Shown: positions 8,798 to 16,883, numbered from the stretch's first letter. The stretch: 64,000 bases of DNA from an uncultured Paracoccus sp. (GCA_934533075.1 CAKTBJ010000008.1:20901-84900); one strand, 5' to 3'. Notes: generated from the sequence alone by a model not told the origin. Program-made: numbers and translations.

Positions 8798-11578
8798 ATG
8801 AACCAACCCACGAAACAGGCATCTTCGGCCCTTGCCGTGCAGCAGGCCGGGAAGGCGTCCCCGACCATCGGCGACTATTACAGCGCCACCCAGCTGCGCG
8901 CCGACCGCTGGAGCGCGTTGCGCGGCCTCGCCGAGGGGCTGGCGCTGCACGGCACCGAGGGGCGCAAGGGCCGCAAGCTGCTGGCCGAGGCCGAGGCGCT
9001 GTTCGAGGCACTGGTCCCCATAGAAGCCTTCTGGGCCTTTCCCGGCGCCGCGTCCTTCGCGGCCATGCAGCGGCTGCTGGAACAGCGCAAGATCCCGGAA
9101 TTCTCGCATGCCGTGCGCCGGGCCTCGCGGGCGCTGATCTCGGGCGCCTATCGCCGCCGCACCATCCCCCTGCATACCGAGGACAGCGAGACCGAGGAGT
9201 TCGAGGACGAGGCCGCGATGTCCCCCGATGCCCGCGCCCTGGGCCGGCCCTATTTCGAGGTGCTGATCGTCGACGACCTGACCGAGCAGCAGGAACGCTG
9301 GCTGCGCACCAGCCTGCAACGCGCCCGCCGCCCGGAGGACCCGTTCATCTACGAACCCGTGGTCGTCCCCAGCCTTGAGGACGCGCTGATCGGCATCCTG
9401 CTGAACTATAACGTGCAGGCGGTGGTGGTCCGCCCCGGCCTGGCGCTGAAATCGCGCAACAACGTGGAAATCCTGAACAAATACCTGCGCCGCGCCAGCG
9501 ACGAGGAGGAGGTGGACGGCCTCGCGCCCGACGAATACGGGCCGGAGACCTGCCGACTGGTCCACAAGATCAGGCCGGAGCTGGATACCTATCTGGTCAC
9601 CGACCGCTCGGTCGAGACCATCGCGGCGATGGACCTCGGCAACTGCCGGCGGGTGTTCTACAATCAGGAAGATTTCCTGGAACTGCACCTGAACATCCTG
9701 CGCGGCGTCAACAGCCGCTACAAAACGCCGTTCTTCACCGCGCTGAAGGACTATTCCCGCCAGCCCACCGGCGTCTTCCACGCCATGCCGATCAGCCGCG
9801 GCAAGTCCATCGCCCGCAGCCACTGGATCCAGGACATGGGCGCCTTCTACGGCCCCAACATCTTCCTGGCGGAAACCTCGGCGACCTCGGGCGGCCTCGA
9901 CAGCCTGCTGGAACCGAAAGGCCCGATCAAGAAGGCGCAGGAGGACGCGGCGCGGGCCTTCGGCGCCAAGCAGACCTTCTTCGCCACGAACGGCACCTCG
10001 ACCTGCAACAAGATCGTGGTGCAGGCGCTGATCCGGCCCGGCGACATCGTGCTGGTGGACCGCGACTGTCACAAGTCGCACCATTACGGCATGGTGCTGG
10101 CCGGCGCGAACGTCGTCTACATGGACAGCTATCCGCTGCACGAGCATTCCATGTATGGCGCCGTCCCCACGCGCGAGATCAAGCACAAGCTGCTGGAACT
10201 GCGCGCCGCCGGGCATCTGGACCGGGTGCGGATGATCCTGCTGACCAACTGCACCTTCGACGGGCTGATCTACAACGTCGAGCGGGTGATGGAGGAATGC
10301 CTGGCGATCAAGAAGGACCTGATCTTCCTGTGGGACGAGGCCTGGTTCGCCTTCGCGCGCTTCAACCCGGCCTTTCGCCAGCGCACCGCGATGGCCTCGG
10401 CGGCGAACCTGCGCCGCGTGCTGCGCAGCCCGGAACGCGCGGCGGACTGGCGCAAGCAGGCCGATGCGCTGGAAAATGCCGACGATGCGGCATGGCTGGA
10501 CACAAGGCTGATCGCGCCGCCGGATGCGCGGGTGCGGGTCTATGCCACGCAATCGACGCACAAGACGCTGACCTCGCTGCGGCAAGGCTCGATGATCCAT
10601 GTCCACGACCAGGACTTCAAGGGCGAGACCGAGCAGTCCTTCCACGAAGCCTACATGACCCATACCTCGACCTCGCCGAACTACCAGATCATCGCCTCGC
10701 TGGACGTGGGCCGGCGGCAGGTCGAGCTGGAGGGCTACGAATTCGTCCAGCGCCAGATCGACAGCGCCATGTCGCTGCGCCGGGCGGTGGCCAGCCATCC
10801 GCTGCTGTCCAAGTATTTCAAGGTGCTGACCCTGACCGACATGATCCCGCGCGACTATCGCGAAAGCGGCGTGGAATCCTATTACGACACCAGGCGCGGC
10901 TGGACCGATACCTGGGATTACTGGGCCACGGACGAATTCGTGCTGGACCCGACCAAGGTGACGCTGGCGGTGGGCGGCACGGGCTGGGACGGCAACACCT
11001 TCAAGACCCAGATCCTGATGGACAAGCACGGCATCCAGATCAACAAGACATCGCGCAACACCGTGCTGTTCATGACCAATATCGGCACCACGCGCTCCTC
11101 GATCGCCTATCTGATCGAGGTGCTGATCAGCATCGCCAAGCATCTGGACGACCTTCTCGACGATGCGTCGAAGATGGAGCGCCGCTCGTTCGAGCACCGG
11201 GTGAAAAGCCTGGTTGAGCATGTGCCGCCCCTGCCCGATTTCAGCCGCTTCCACCCGGCCTTCGGCGACGGCTCGACCCCGGCGGGCGACATCCGGCGGG
11301 CGTTCTTCCTGGCCTATGACGAGGACAATTGCGACTATCTCGACCTGGCGCAGGACCTTGAGGCGCGGTTCGCCAGCGGCGAGGATCTGGTCTCGGCCTC
11401 CTTCATCATCCCCTATCCGCCGGGCTTCCCGATCCTGGTGCCGGGACAGGTGATCAGCCGCGAGATCCTGACCTTCATGCGCGCGCTGGATGTCAGCGAG
11501 ATCCACGGCTATCGCCCCGACCTCGGCCTGCGCATCTTTACGGCGGAGGCCTTGGGCAAGGCCGCGAAGATGCGCTGA
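8798..11578 (+). CDS. PLP-dependent Orn/Lys/Arg decarboxylase family protein (large form)
   Basis: Predicted fold-type I basic amino acid decarboxylase, producing agmatine, cadaverine or putrescine, 926 residues. An N-terminal extension of about 300 residues contains a receiver-like wing domain (ALGRPYFEVLIVDDLTEQQ). The PLP core follows, with FATNGTSTCNKIVVQALIRP, the aspartate segment FLWDEAWFAF and the PLP lysine in STHKTLTSLRQGSMI (Lys about 589). The C-terminal domain ends LRIFTAEALGKAAKMR. It is longer than the roughly 750-residue enterobacterial enzymes. ATG 8798 is chosen over a TTG twelve codons upstream; AGGCAGGT lies 7 bases before it. Exact substrate is unknown; a role in acid resistance or polyamine supply is inferred. 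Confidence 0.88.
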   Translation: MNQPTKQASSALAVQQAGKASPTIGDYYSATQLRADRWSALRGLAEGLALHGTEGRKGRKLLAEAEALFEALVPIEAFWAFPGAASFAAMQRLLEQRKIPEFSHAVRRASRALISGAYRRRTIPLHTEDSETEEFEDEAAMSPDARALGRPYFEVLIVDDLTEQQERWLRTSLQRARRPEDPFIYEPVVVPSLEDALIGILLNYNVQAVVVRPGLALKSRNNVEILNKYLRRASDEEEVDGLAPDEYGPETCRLVHKIRPELDTYLVTDRSVETIAAMDLGNCRRVFYNQEDFLELHLNILRGVNSRYKTPFFTALKDYSRQPTGVFHAMPISRGKSIARSHWIQDMGAFYGPNIFLAETSATSGGLDSLLEPKGPIKKAQEDAARAFGAKQTFFATNGTSTCNKIVVQALIRPGDIVLVDRDCHKSHHYGMVLAGANVVYMDSYPLHEHSMYGAVPTREIKHKLLELRAAGHLDRVRMILLTNCTFDGLIYNVERVMEECLAIKKDLIFLWDEAWFAFARFNPAFRQRTAMASAANLRRVLRSPERAADWRKQADALENADDAAWLDTRLIAPPDARVRVYATQSTHKTLTSLRQGSMIHVHDQDFKGETEQSFHEAYMTHTSTSPNYQIIASLDVGRRQVELEGYEFVQRQIDSAMSLRRAVASHPLLSKYFKVLTLTDMIPRDYRESGVESYYDTRRGWTDTWDYWATDEFVLDPTKVTLAVGGTGWDGNTFKTQILMDKHGIQINKTSRNTVLFMTNIGTTRSSIAYLIEVLISIAKHLDDLLDDASKMERRSFEHRVKSLVEHVPPLPDFSRFHPAFGDGSTPAGDIRRAFFLAYDEDNCDYLDLAQDLEARFASGEDLVSASFIIPYPPGFPILVPGQVISREILTFMRALDVSEIHGYRPDLGLRIFTAEALGKAAKMR

Positions 11579-11973
11579 GGCGGGACCGGCCCGACCCCGC
11601 CGCCCTGCCTTGCGGCGGGTCCGGCGCCCCTGCCGGAACCGGCCCGGCATGGTGCCGGAACGCCGCCGGAAAGCGCGGCTGAAGGTCGGGAGGCCGCCGA
11701 AGCCGCAGGCAAGGGCGATGCCGCCGGCAGGCCGGCCCCCTGCGGCGCGGGTCCGAAAACCCCGCCGCCGCCGCGTCGAGGCGCAGGGCCGGCCCGGCAT
11801 TGCCTGACGGCGGGCACCGGCGCCGCGCATTGCCCTTTCGCCAGTCGGCCCGGCCAGCATGCTTGCCCGCCGATCCGGGCGATGCGGCCGGCCCGGCGGC
11901 CAGACGCAAGCGAGGCCAGCCGTCGCGTCCGGCCGGGCGACGGCGTTACCCGCCTTGCCGGGCCGGGGCGCCG
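11579..11973. other. Gene-free 395-base GC-rich spacer
   Basis: Between the decarboxylase and the stress promoter at 11974. I see only proline/arginine/alanine-rich frame noise on both strands, no ribosome-binding site, and no clear terminator with a T-run. Confidence 0.4.
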
Positions 11974-11998
11974 GGAACATTCCCCGCCGCCGCCGGTT
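11974..11998 (+). promoter_or_regulatory. EcfG-type promoter for the DUF892 gene
   Basis: GGAAC (11974-11978), 16 bases, GGTT (11995-11998), matching the alphaproteobacterial general-stress sigma consensus GGAAC-N16/17-cGTT. It starts 80 bases upstream of the ATG at 12054. It shares the longer pattern GGAACA-N13-CC-GGTT with four other sites in this window. Confidence 0.75.
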
Positions 11999-12053
11999 CA
12001 CTCCCCCGCGTATCACCGCCGGCATGCCGGCTTTTCCAGCAGGGAGACATCCG

Positions 12054-12551
12054 ATGCCCGACAAGGTTCTCGACGATCTGTTCCACGACACCCTGAAAGA
12101 CATCTATTATGCCGAGCGCCAGATCCTGAAGGCGCTGCCCAAGATGGCGCGCGCGGCCGGCTCCGAGATGCTGCGCACGGCCTTCCTGGCCCATCGCGAC
12201 GAGACCGAAACCCATGTCGAGCGCCTGCAACAGGTGTTCGAGATCATCGACAGGCCGGCGCGCGGCAAGACCTGCCCGGCCATCGACGGCATCATCGAGG
12301 AAGGGCAGGAGATCATGGCGGCCTTCAAGGACTCGCCGGCGCTGGATGCGGGGCTGATCGCCGCCGCGCAGGCGGTCGAGCATTACGAGATCGCCCGCTA
12401 CGGCACCTTGCGGCAATGGGCGCGGCAGATGGGGCTGGAGGATGCCGCGGCGCTGCTGGGCCAGACGCTGGACGAGGAGGAAGCCACCGACGAACGGCTG
12501 ACCGGCATCGCCGAAGGCGGCGCCAACGAGGCGGCAACCGGGCGGGGCTGA
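12054..12551 (+). CDS. DUF892 (YciE/YciF-like) ferritin-like stress protein
   Basis: 165-residue, all-helical ferritin-like four-helix protein of the DUF892 family, cytoplasmic and stress-induced in many bacteria; a ferroxidase-like or DNA-protective role has been proposed for relatives. The N-terminus LDDLFHDTLKDIYYAERQIL (residues 5-24) is the family hallmark. Carboxylate/histidine positions that could form a di-metal site follow in HRDETETHVERL and AVEHYEIARYGTL. AGGGAGA lies 6 bases before the ATG. An EcfG-type promoter 80 bases upstream places it in the general stress regulon. The last 15 residues are Gly/Ala-rich and probably disordered. Confidence 0.9.
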   Translation: MPDKVLDDLFHDTLKDIYYAERQILKALPKMARAAGSEMLRTAFLAHRDETETHVERLQQVFEIIDRPARGKTCPAIDGIIEEGQEIMAAFKDSPALDAGLIAAAQAVEHYEIARYGTLRQWARQMGLEDAAALLGQTLDEEEATDERLTGIAEGGANEAATGRG

Positions 12552-12910
12552 GCCGCCGCGCGCGGCCACGCCCCTTCCGGCGGCGGGACCGCCTGAATCG
12601 GCGCAGGGAGGCGGCGCGGCATCCCCCGCCGCCCGCATCCGCCGCGCCAGGCGGCGGCTCCGGCCTCGCCGGTCCCCGCTATGGCGATGCGGTCCCGCTG
12701 GGCCATAGCGGGCGGCGCAGCGTGACAGGGGGCGGCATCGCTTTTGGCCTGCTGCGGTTCGGCGGTGTCGCGGGCATCGGCACGGACCTTCGTCCGACGG
12801 CTTTCCGCCCGCCCGCCGGTCCATCATCCGGGCGACCGCCCCCGCGAGCGGCGGGAGACCACACCCCCTTGCCGGACGGGCCGGCGCGGGTATCGCGAAC
12901 AGGCAGCCCA
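12552..12910. other. 359-base intergenic stretch, no gene seen
   Basis: GC-rich sequence between the DUF892 gene and the octamer repeat. A possible hairpin lies directly after the stop (gccgccgcgc/gcggcg-rich). Reading frames run through it on both strands, but none has a start with a ribosome-binding site or a recognisable product. Confidence 0.4.
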
Positions 12911-13006
12911 CCGGCTTACCGGCCTACCGGCTTACCGGCTTACCGGCTTACCGGCTTACCGGCTTACCGGCTTACCGGCTTACCGGCTTACCGGCTTACC
13001 GGCTTA
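12911..13006. repeat. Octanucleotide tandem repeat, CTTACCGG x about 11
   Basis: A pure 8-bp tandem array: one copy at 12915, one variant (CCTACCGG) at 12923, then nine uninterrupted identical copies from 12931 to 13002, ending in a partial CTTA. It starts 24 bases past the stop of the minus-strand histidine kinase, so it lies in that mRNA's 3' region. Such an unbroken array should be prone to slippage and copy-number change. The reading AYRLTGLP across it is a by-product of the repeat, not a protein. Confidence 0.95.
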
Positions 13007-13029
13007 ATGTGAGCCGGTCGGGGCCGGCG

Positions 13030-14139
13030 TCAAGGGAAGCGGTCCCCCTCGCCCGCCTCGGCCTCGCCGCTTCCCCGGCCCAGATGACTCATCAGCGTAT
13101 CGAGCTGGCATCGCAGGCCGGGGCCGTCATGGGACAGGACGGTCTTGCCCATGAAATCCTCGGCCAGCACCTCCTCGATGATCAGCGAGCCGAAGCCCTT
13201 GCGGTCGTGCGGCGCCGGGGGCGGGCCGCCGCGCTCGGCCCAGACCAGCCGGAAGCCCTCGGCGCTGTCGGGCCGCCCTGCCGTCCAATGCAGGTCCACC
13301 AGCCCCGCCGGCACCGACAGCGCCCCGTATTTCAGCGCATTGGTCGCCAGTTCGTTGACGGCCAGCGCCAGGGTCAGCGCCTGCTTGGCCGTCACCCGCA
13401 CCGGCGGTCCCTCGATGTGGAAGCGCCCCTGGCCGCTGCGGAAGGGCCGCAGCGCCTCGCGGATCACCGTGCCCAGATCGGCGCCCTGCATCGGCGCCGC
13501 CGTCAGCAGCCCCTGCGCCTGCGCCAGCGCCCCGATCCGCTGGCGCAGGCGGTCGCGGGCCTCGCCGCCGTCATGGCTTTGCAGCGTCTGGTTGACGATC
13601 GCCGACACCACCGCCAGCGTGTTCTTGATCCGGTGGGCCAGCTCGCCGTTGCGCAGTTCCAGCTGGCGGGCGGTCTCGACGGTCTGCGTCGTCTCCATCA
13701 CCGTGTCCATCATGCCGCACACCGCGCCGTTCTCGTCGCGCACCGGGCTGTAGCAGAAGGTGAAATGGCACGGCTCGGGATAGCCGTAGCGGTCGATGGT
13801 CAGCGGGAAATCCTCGATGAAGGTGGCCTCGCCGGCATAGGCGCGTTCCGCGATGGGACCGATCTCGTCCCAGGCCTCGTGCCAGACCTCGGCGAAGGAG
13901 CGGCCCAGCACGTCGCCCTTGTCGCCCAGGATCGGCCGGAAGGCGTCGTTGGGCAGCGTCACCAGCCCCGACCCCCAGACCAGGCATTTCGGGAATTTCG
14001 AGTTCAGCGCCATGCCCAGCGCGATCTTCAGCGCCGAGGGCCAGCCCTCCGGCGGTCCCAGTTCATGCGATGACCAGTCCTTCGCCCGGATAGCCTGCGC
14101 CATCTCGCCGCCGCCATCCAGAAAGTGCAAGCCGGCCAT
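13030..14139 (-). CDS. Soluble PAS-HWE sensor histidine kinase (candidate general-stress kinase)
   Basis: Cytoplasmic sensor kinase of 369 residues without membrane segments. Residues about 35-155 form a PAS-type sensory domain (SFAEVWHEAWDEIGPI; CHFTFCYSPVRDENG, as in the phytochrome-like and blue-light HWE family). The dimerisation box ELRNGELAHRIKNTLAV carries the phospho-accepting His at about 169. The ATPase domain has the N-box VNELATNALKYG (Asn 262) and a G-rich lid (GFGSLIIEEVL). HWE/HisKA_2 kinases are the family that phosphorylates PhyR in the alphaproteobacterial general stress response. The start at 14139 is chosen over an upstream ATG because the family begins here and GAGG is present. 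No cognate receiver gene abuts it. Confidence 0.88.
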   Translation of the reverse strand: MAGLHFLDGGGEMAQAIRAKDWSSHELGPPEGWPSALKIALGMALNSKFPKCLVWGSGLVTLPNDAFRPILGDKGDVLGRSFAEVWHEAWDEIGPIAERAYAGEATFIEDFPLTIDRYGYPEPCHFTFCYSPVRDENGAVCGMMDTVMETTQTVETARQLELRNGELAHRIKNTLAVVSAIVNQTLQSHDGGEARDRLRQRIGALAQAQGLLTAAPMQGADLGTVIREALRPFRSGQGRFHIEGPPVRVTAKQALTLALAVNELATNALKYGALSVPAGLVDLHWTAGRPDSAEGFRLVWAERGGPPPAPHDRKGFGSLIIEEVLAEDFMGKTVLSHDGPGLRCQLDTLMSHLGRGSGEAEAGEGDRFP

Positions 14140-14333
14140 ATGAGCCTCGCGCTGAAAACCCGGTATCCTGGCGGCATCGCATTCCGGGGGATGCGGGCGC
14201 CGCGTATCCGCAAGGGGCCGGCACTGAAAATCCGGCCCGAAGAATAAGGCTTCAATCTTTTGATCAGAAGCAGAAAATCGCCCTGCTTGCAAGAGGTTCG
14301 CGGCGGCCCGGCGGCCGCCGCGACAGGGTGGCT

Positions 14334-14504
14334 TCAGGTGTGGCGCCGGGCGTCGTCGCCGCGGTCCCGGTCCTGCCGGCCGCCTTCGCGCGGGCGGTCC
14401 TTGTCCTCCGTCCTGCCCTTGTCGCCCGTGCCGCCCTGGTCCTGACGGTCCTGCGGCCTGGCGGGGTCCTTCTTGTCGGGGTTGTCGGGATCGTTCCGAT
14501 TCAT
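14334..14504 (-). CDS. Small disordered hydrophilic stress protein (56 aa)
   Basis: Very polar 56-residue protein, beginning MNRNDPDNPDKKDPARPQD, built almost entirely of Asp, Arg, Lys, Gly, Gln and Pro, with no hydrophobic core and surely disordered. The ribosome-binding site is excellent (AGGAGGAA, 7 bases before the ATG), and an EcfG-type promoter lies 40 bases upstream, so expression under stress is well supported even though the product is unknown. A second protein of the same character (27357-27515) has the same promoter type. Such proteins may act like hydrophilins protecting against desiccation or osmotic stress; this is inference from composition only. Confidence 0.72.
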   Translation of the reverse strand: MNRNDPDNPDKKDPARPQDRQDQGGTGDKGRTEDKDRPREGGRQDRDRGDDARRHT

Positions 14505-14543
14505 CTGCGTTCCTCCTTGGGGCATCCCTGCGATGCGGCCCCT

Positions 14544-14568
14544 AACCGGCGGCCCCGCCGGATGTTCC
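14544..14568 (-). promoter_or_regulatory. EcfG-type promoter for the 56-aa stress protein
   Basis: On the minus strand GGAAC (14568-14564), 16 bases, GGTT (14547-14544), placed 40 bases before the ATG. It follows the extended pattern GGAACA-N13-CC-GGTT. Its -35 lies 20 bases from the -35 of the divergent promoter at 14588. Confidence 0.75.
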
Positions 14569-14587
14569 CGACATTCGCGCCGGCGCC

Positions 14588-14612
14588 GGAACAAATCCGC
14601 CGGACGGCCGTT
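14588..14612 (+). promoter_or_regulatory. EcfG-type promoter for the isochorismatase-like gene
   Basis: GGAAC (14588-14592), 16 bases, CGTT (14609-14612), an exact consensus match. It implies transcription starting near 14619, just before ATG 14623, so either that start is almost leaderless or translation begins at ATG 14647. Confidence 0.72.
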
Positions 14613-14622
14613 TCCCTCCGAC

Positions 14623-15255
14623 ATGTCCCGCACCGCCCAGACAGCCATGCAGGAAACGCTTCGCTTCGGGCCGCTGGGCCGCGAGGCCGCACATCTGTGC
14701 ATCGACATGCAGCGGCTGTTCGACGCCGGTTCGCCCTGGGCGATCCCCTGGATTCGCAAGGTCCGCCCGGCGGTCGCCCATCTGGTCGCCACCCGGCCCG
14801 AGCGCACGGTCTTCACCCGCTTCATCCCGCCCGCCTCGCAGGATTCCGCCCCCGGCGCCTGGGCGCGCTATTACGCCGCCTGGCCGCAGATGCCGCGCGA
14901 CCGGCTGGACCCGCAATGGCTGGAACTGCTGCCCGAGCTGGCACGGCACGTCCCGCCGGCCCGCGTGATCGACAAGCCGGTCTATTCGCCCTGGCACGAC
15001 GGCAGCCTGCACCGCCTGCTGCAAGGCGCCCGCATCACCGCGCTGGTGATGACCGGCGGCGAGACCGACATCTGCCTGCTCGCCACGGTCATGGGGGCGG
15101 TGGATCTGGGCTATCGGGTGGTGCTGGCGCAGGATGCCGTCTGTTCCTCGACCGATACCGGGCACGATGCGGCGATGACGCTGTATCGCACGCGGCTGAC
15201 GCAGCAGATCGAGACGGCGCCGCTTGCGGAAATCCTCGACAACTGGGTGAACTAG
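14623..15255 (+). CDS. Isochorismatase-like cysteine hydrolase
   Basis: Cytoplasmic alpha/beta hydrolase of the isochorismatase/nicotinamidase superfamily, 210 residues from this start. The Asp-Lys-Cys triad is visible: Asp in LCIDMQRLF, Lys in RVIDKPVYSPW, Cys in VMTGGETDICLLATVMGAVD, with family-typical spacing. The superfamily hydrolyses amides or ether-like bonds of small metabolites; the substrate here is unknown. A perfect EcfG-type promoter places it in the stress regulon. The in-frame ATG at 14647 is a realistic alternative start, because the predicted transcript begins only about four bases before 14623 and neither ATG has a strong ribosome-binding site. A hairpin follows the stop. 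Confidence 0.85.
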   Translation: MSRTAQTAMQETLRFGPLGREAAHLCIDMQRLFDAGSPWAIPWIRKVRPAVAHLVATRPERTVFTRFIPPASQDSAPGAWARYYAAWPQMPRDRLDPQWLELLPELARHVPPARVIDKPVYSPWHDGSLHRLLQGARITALVMTGGETDICLLATVMGAVDLGYRVVLAQDAVCSSTDTGHDAAMTLYRTRLTQQIETAPLAEILDNWVN

Positions 15256-15259
15256 TGCC

Positions 15260-15296
15260 GGGACCCGCCTGCTGCGGCGACAGCCATGCGGGTCCC
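15260..15296 (+). terminator. Stem-loop after the isochorismatase-like gene
   Basis: GGGACCCGC (15260-15268) pairs exactly with GCGGGTCCC (15288-15296), a 9-bp GC stem 4 bases after the stop codon. The following bases (gcttctgg) give only a weak T-run, so it may be a leaky terminator or a processing site. Confidence 0.55.
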
Positions 15297-15330
15297 GCTT
15301 CTGGACGGATCAAGGCCAAGGAATGACGCA

Positions 15331-16074
15331 ATGCCAGACCGGAAGATCCCCCGCCCCTTCATCCCCGCCGGAATCGGGCATTTCTATCGTGCATCGAACC
15401 TGACCGGGCTGCATCTTGCGTTGTGGGAGGACGGGCGGGCCGGACCCGTCCCGCTGCTGGACTATCTGCGCGATGCCGGGGCCTCGGTGGTGGTGTTTCC
15501 GGTGGCCGCGGGCGAGGCGCCGCCGACCGTTCCTCCCGTCACCGCGCGCCGCACGCTGGACGCGGCGCGGCGGCCCGAGGCGCGCATCGCCCTGCCCGCC
15601 GCGCGGGTCCGGCCCGGCCTGCCGCCGCCGGCGCCGGTCGAGGTCGATGCCGGGGTGCTGAGCCTGCACGATCCCAACCCGCTGGCCCGGCGCCTGCAAT
15701 CGGCCCGCCTGCCCTTCGTGATCTTCACCGAGTGGCCCGAACGCTGCCTCGCCCATTATCCGGCGGGCAGTTGCGTGCATACCGAGGACGGGCCGGAGGC
15801 GCTGGCCTCGGCGGTGCTGCTGCATGTGGCGATCTTTCATTCCGGCCTGCACCTGACGCCCGGCATGTCGGTGATGGAGATGCTGCCGCGCCTTCAGGCG
15901 ATGGCGCGGGTGCTGGTGCATGACGCCGCGCTGGCCGACGAGCTGGTGGCCGAGGCGATGGAGCAGGCGCTGAACCTGGTCCCCACGCTTGCCTCGGAGG
16001 AGGAGGTGGGGCCGCTGCTGCTGATGCTGATGGAACGGCTCTGGTATCGGCAAAAGCTGTCGCGCCCGAACTGA
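15331..16074 (+). CDS. Unknown protein: degenerate receiver-like N-part plus sigma2-like C-part (PhyR-like elements in reverse order)
   Basis: 247 residues, soluble; no family recognised by name. Residues 185-240 (LPRLQAMARVLVHDAALADE, then LVAEAMEQAL and LMLMERLWYRQK) align by eye with region 2 of the EcfG protein in this window (IPALRAYARALCRSVPDAED, LVQETLLRAI, LFTILRNRF) and with the sigma-like domain of PhyR. Residues about 100-165 resemble a receiver: beta3 AGVLSLHD, beta4 PFVIFTEWPE, beta5 region SCVHTEDGPEAL. The phospho-acceptor Asp (now Ser/Leu) and the conserved Lys are missing. AAGGA precedes the ATG. It sits between the HWE kinase and nepR-ecfG. A role as NepR-binding switch or sigma mimic is inference; an unrelated helical protein remains possible. 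Confidence 0.6.
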   Translation: MPDRKIPRPFIPAGIGHFYRASNLTGLHLALWEDGRAGPVPLLDYLRDAGASVVVFPVAAGEAPPTVPPVTARRTLDAARRPEARIALPAARVRPGLPPPAPVEVDAGVLSLHDPNPLARRLQSARLPFVIFTEWPERCLAHYPAGSCVHTEDGPEALASAVLLHVAIFHSGLHLTPGMSVMEMLPRLQAMARVLVHDAALADELVAEAMEQALNLVPTLASEEEVGPLLLMLMERLWYRQKLSRPN

Positions 16075-16086
16075 CGGGCATGAAAA

Positions 16087-16107
16087 GGGGGCCGGCCGGC
16101 CCCCCTT
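16087..16107 (+). terminator. GC-rich palindromic terminator-like stem
   Basis: GGGGGCC (16087-16093) pairs with GGCCCCC (16098-16104) around a GGCC loop, followed by CTT and a pyrimidine-rich run, 12 bases after the stop of the receiver/sigma2-like gene. The T-run is weak. Confidence 0.5.
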
Positions 16108-16370
16108 CCCTTCCGCTGCGGGCGCTCAGCGGCGACCGCGCCCATAGCGGCGGTCGTCGTCATCCCGGCGCGAGGCACGGCCCGCCGCGCCCCGCGCGGA
16201 TGCGGCGTCACGCCCCCCGCCCGCCACCCGCGCCGGTGCGGGCGCCTGGCCCGAGGGCAGCATGGCCGGCGCCCACCCGAGCGGCGCGAAGCGGATCACC
16301 GTCCCGGCGGCCCCCCGGCCAGGCGTCGGGTGCCGCCTTGCGACGGTCTCCCGCCGGGGCCGGCCGGCAG

Positions 16371-16395
16371 GGAACCCGCCTTGTCAGCCAGCGTT
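16371..16395 (+). promoter_or_regulatory. EcfG-type promoter for the GlsB/YeaQ-like gene
   Basis: GGAAC (16371-16375), 16 bases, CGTT (16392-16395), an exact match to the general-stress sigma consensus, 53 bases before the ATG at 16448. The expected transcript start near 16402 gives a leader of about 45 bases with a good ribosome-binding site. Confidence 0.75.
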
Positions 16396-16447
16396 CCGTG
16401 ATGAGCCGCGCGGGCGGTATCCCCATCGCAACCAGGAGGGTTAGGCA

Positions 16448-16699
16448 ATGGACGAGCAAGGTATCGGCTGGATCGCGGCCATCATCATCGGCGGGATTGC
16501 CGGATGGATCGCCTCCGGTTTCATGAAATCCGACACCGGGATCTTTCTCAACATCATCCTCGGCATCATCGGCGCGGCGGTGGCCAGCTTCCTCTTCGGG
16601 TTGCTCGGCGTGTCGTTCGGCGGCTGGATCGGCTATCTCGTCGCCGGCACGGTCGGCGCCTGCATCCTGATCTGGGGCGCAAGGGCCATCCGGCGCTGA
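16448..16699 (+). CDS. GlsB/YeaQ/YmgE family stress-response membrane protein
   Basis: 83-residue inner-membrane protein of the transglycosylase-associated (GlsB/YeaQ/YmgE) family, three short hydrophobic helices joined by Gly-rich turns. Landmarks are IGWIAAIIIGGIAGWIASGF (residues 6-25), NIILGIIGAAVASFLFGLLG and GTVGACILIWGARAI. Members are strongly induced in stationary phase or by osmotic and acid stress; the molecular role is unknown. AGGAGGG lies about 8 bases before the ATG. A perfect EcfG-type promoter lies upstream and a 10-bp stem terminator follows, so this is a free-standing stress gene. Confidence 0.93.
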   Translation: MDEQGIGWIAAIIIGGIAGWIASGFMKSDTGIFLNIILGIIGAAVASFLFGLLGVSFGGWIGYLVAGTVGACILIWGARAIRR

Positions 16700-16707
16700 C
16701 GGCGAAA

Positions 16708-16733
16708 GGCGGTCCCGTTCCCTCGGGACCGCC
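16708..16733 (+). terminator. Terminator-like stem after the GlsB-like gene
   Basis: GGCGGTCCCG (16708-16717) and CGGGACCGCC (16724-16733) form a perfect 10-bp stem with a 6-base loop, 9 bases after the stop. The following bases are pyrimidine-rich but lack a clean T-run. Confidence 0.6.
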
Positions 16734-16883
16734 TGCCTTCCGTTCCCCCCCCGACGCCAGCGCAGCGGCCGACCCGTGGCGCGACGTTTCCGTCACCGGC
16801 CAGCGGGAGCGACCGTCGGCGCCCATGCACCGGATCGCACCACGACAGGCGGGTTGCGGGATGTCCGCAGCCCGCTTTTCCCG

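Noticed and set aside
8552..12103. 1183-codon minus-strand frame opposite the decarboxylase gene
   Set aside because: Antisense shadow of a GC-rich gene. The sense strand shows clear PLP-enzyme motifs; the antisense has none and no ribosome-binding site.
12744..13007. Plus-strand frame ending in repeated AYRLTGLP
   Set aside because: A product of the octamer repeat; no ribosome-binding site, and the repeat lies outside recognisable coding sequence.
15894..16211. Minus-strand small genes between 15.9 and 16.2 kb
   Set aside because: The frame ends with an attractive RRDDDDRRYGRGRR-like tail, but the start, ribosome-binding site and upstream part are not convincing.
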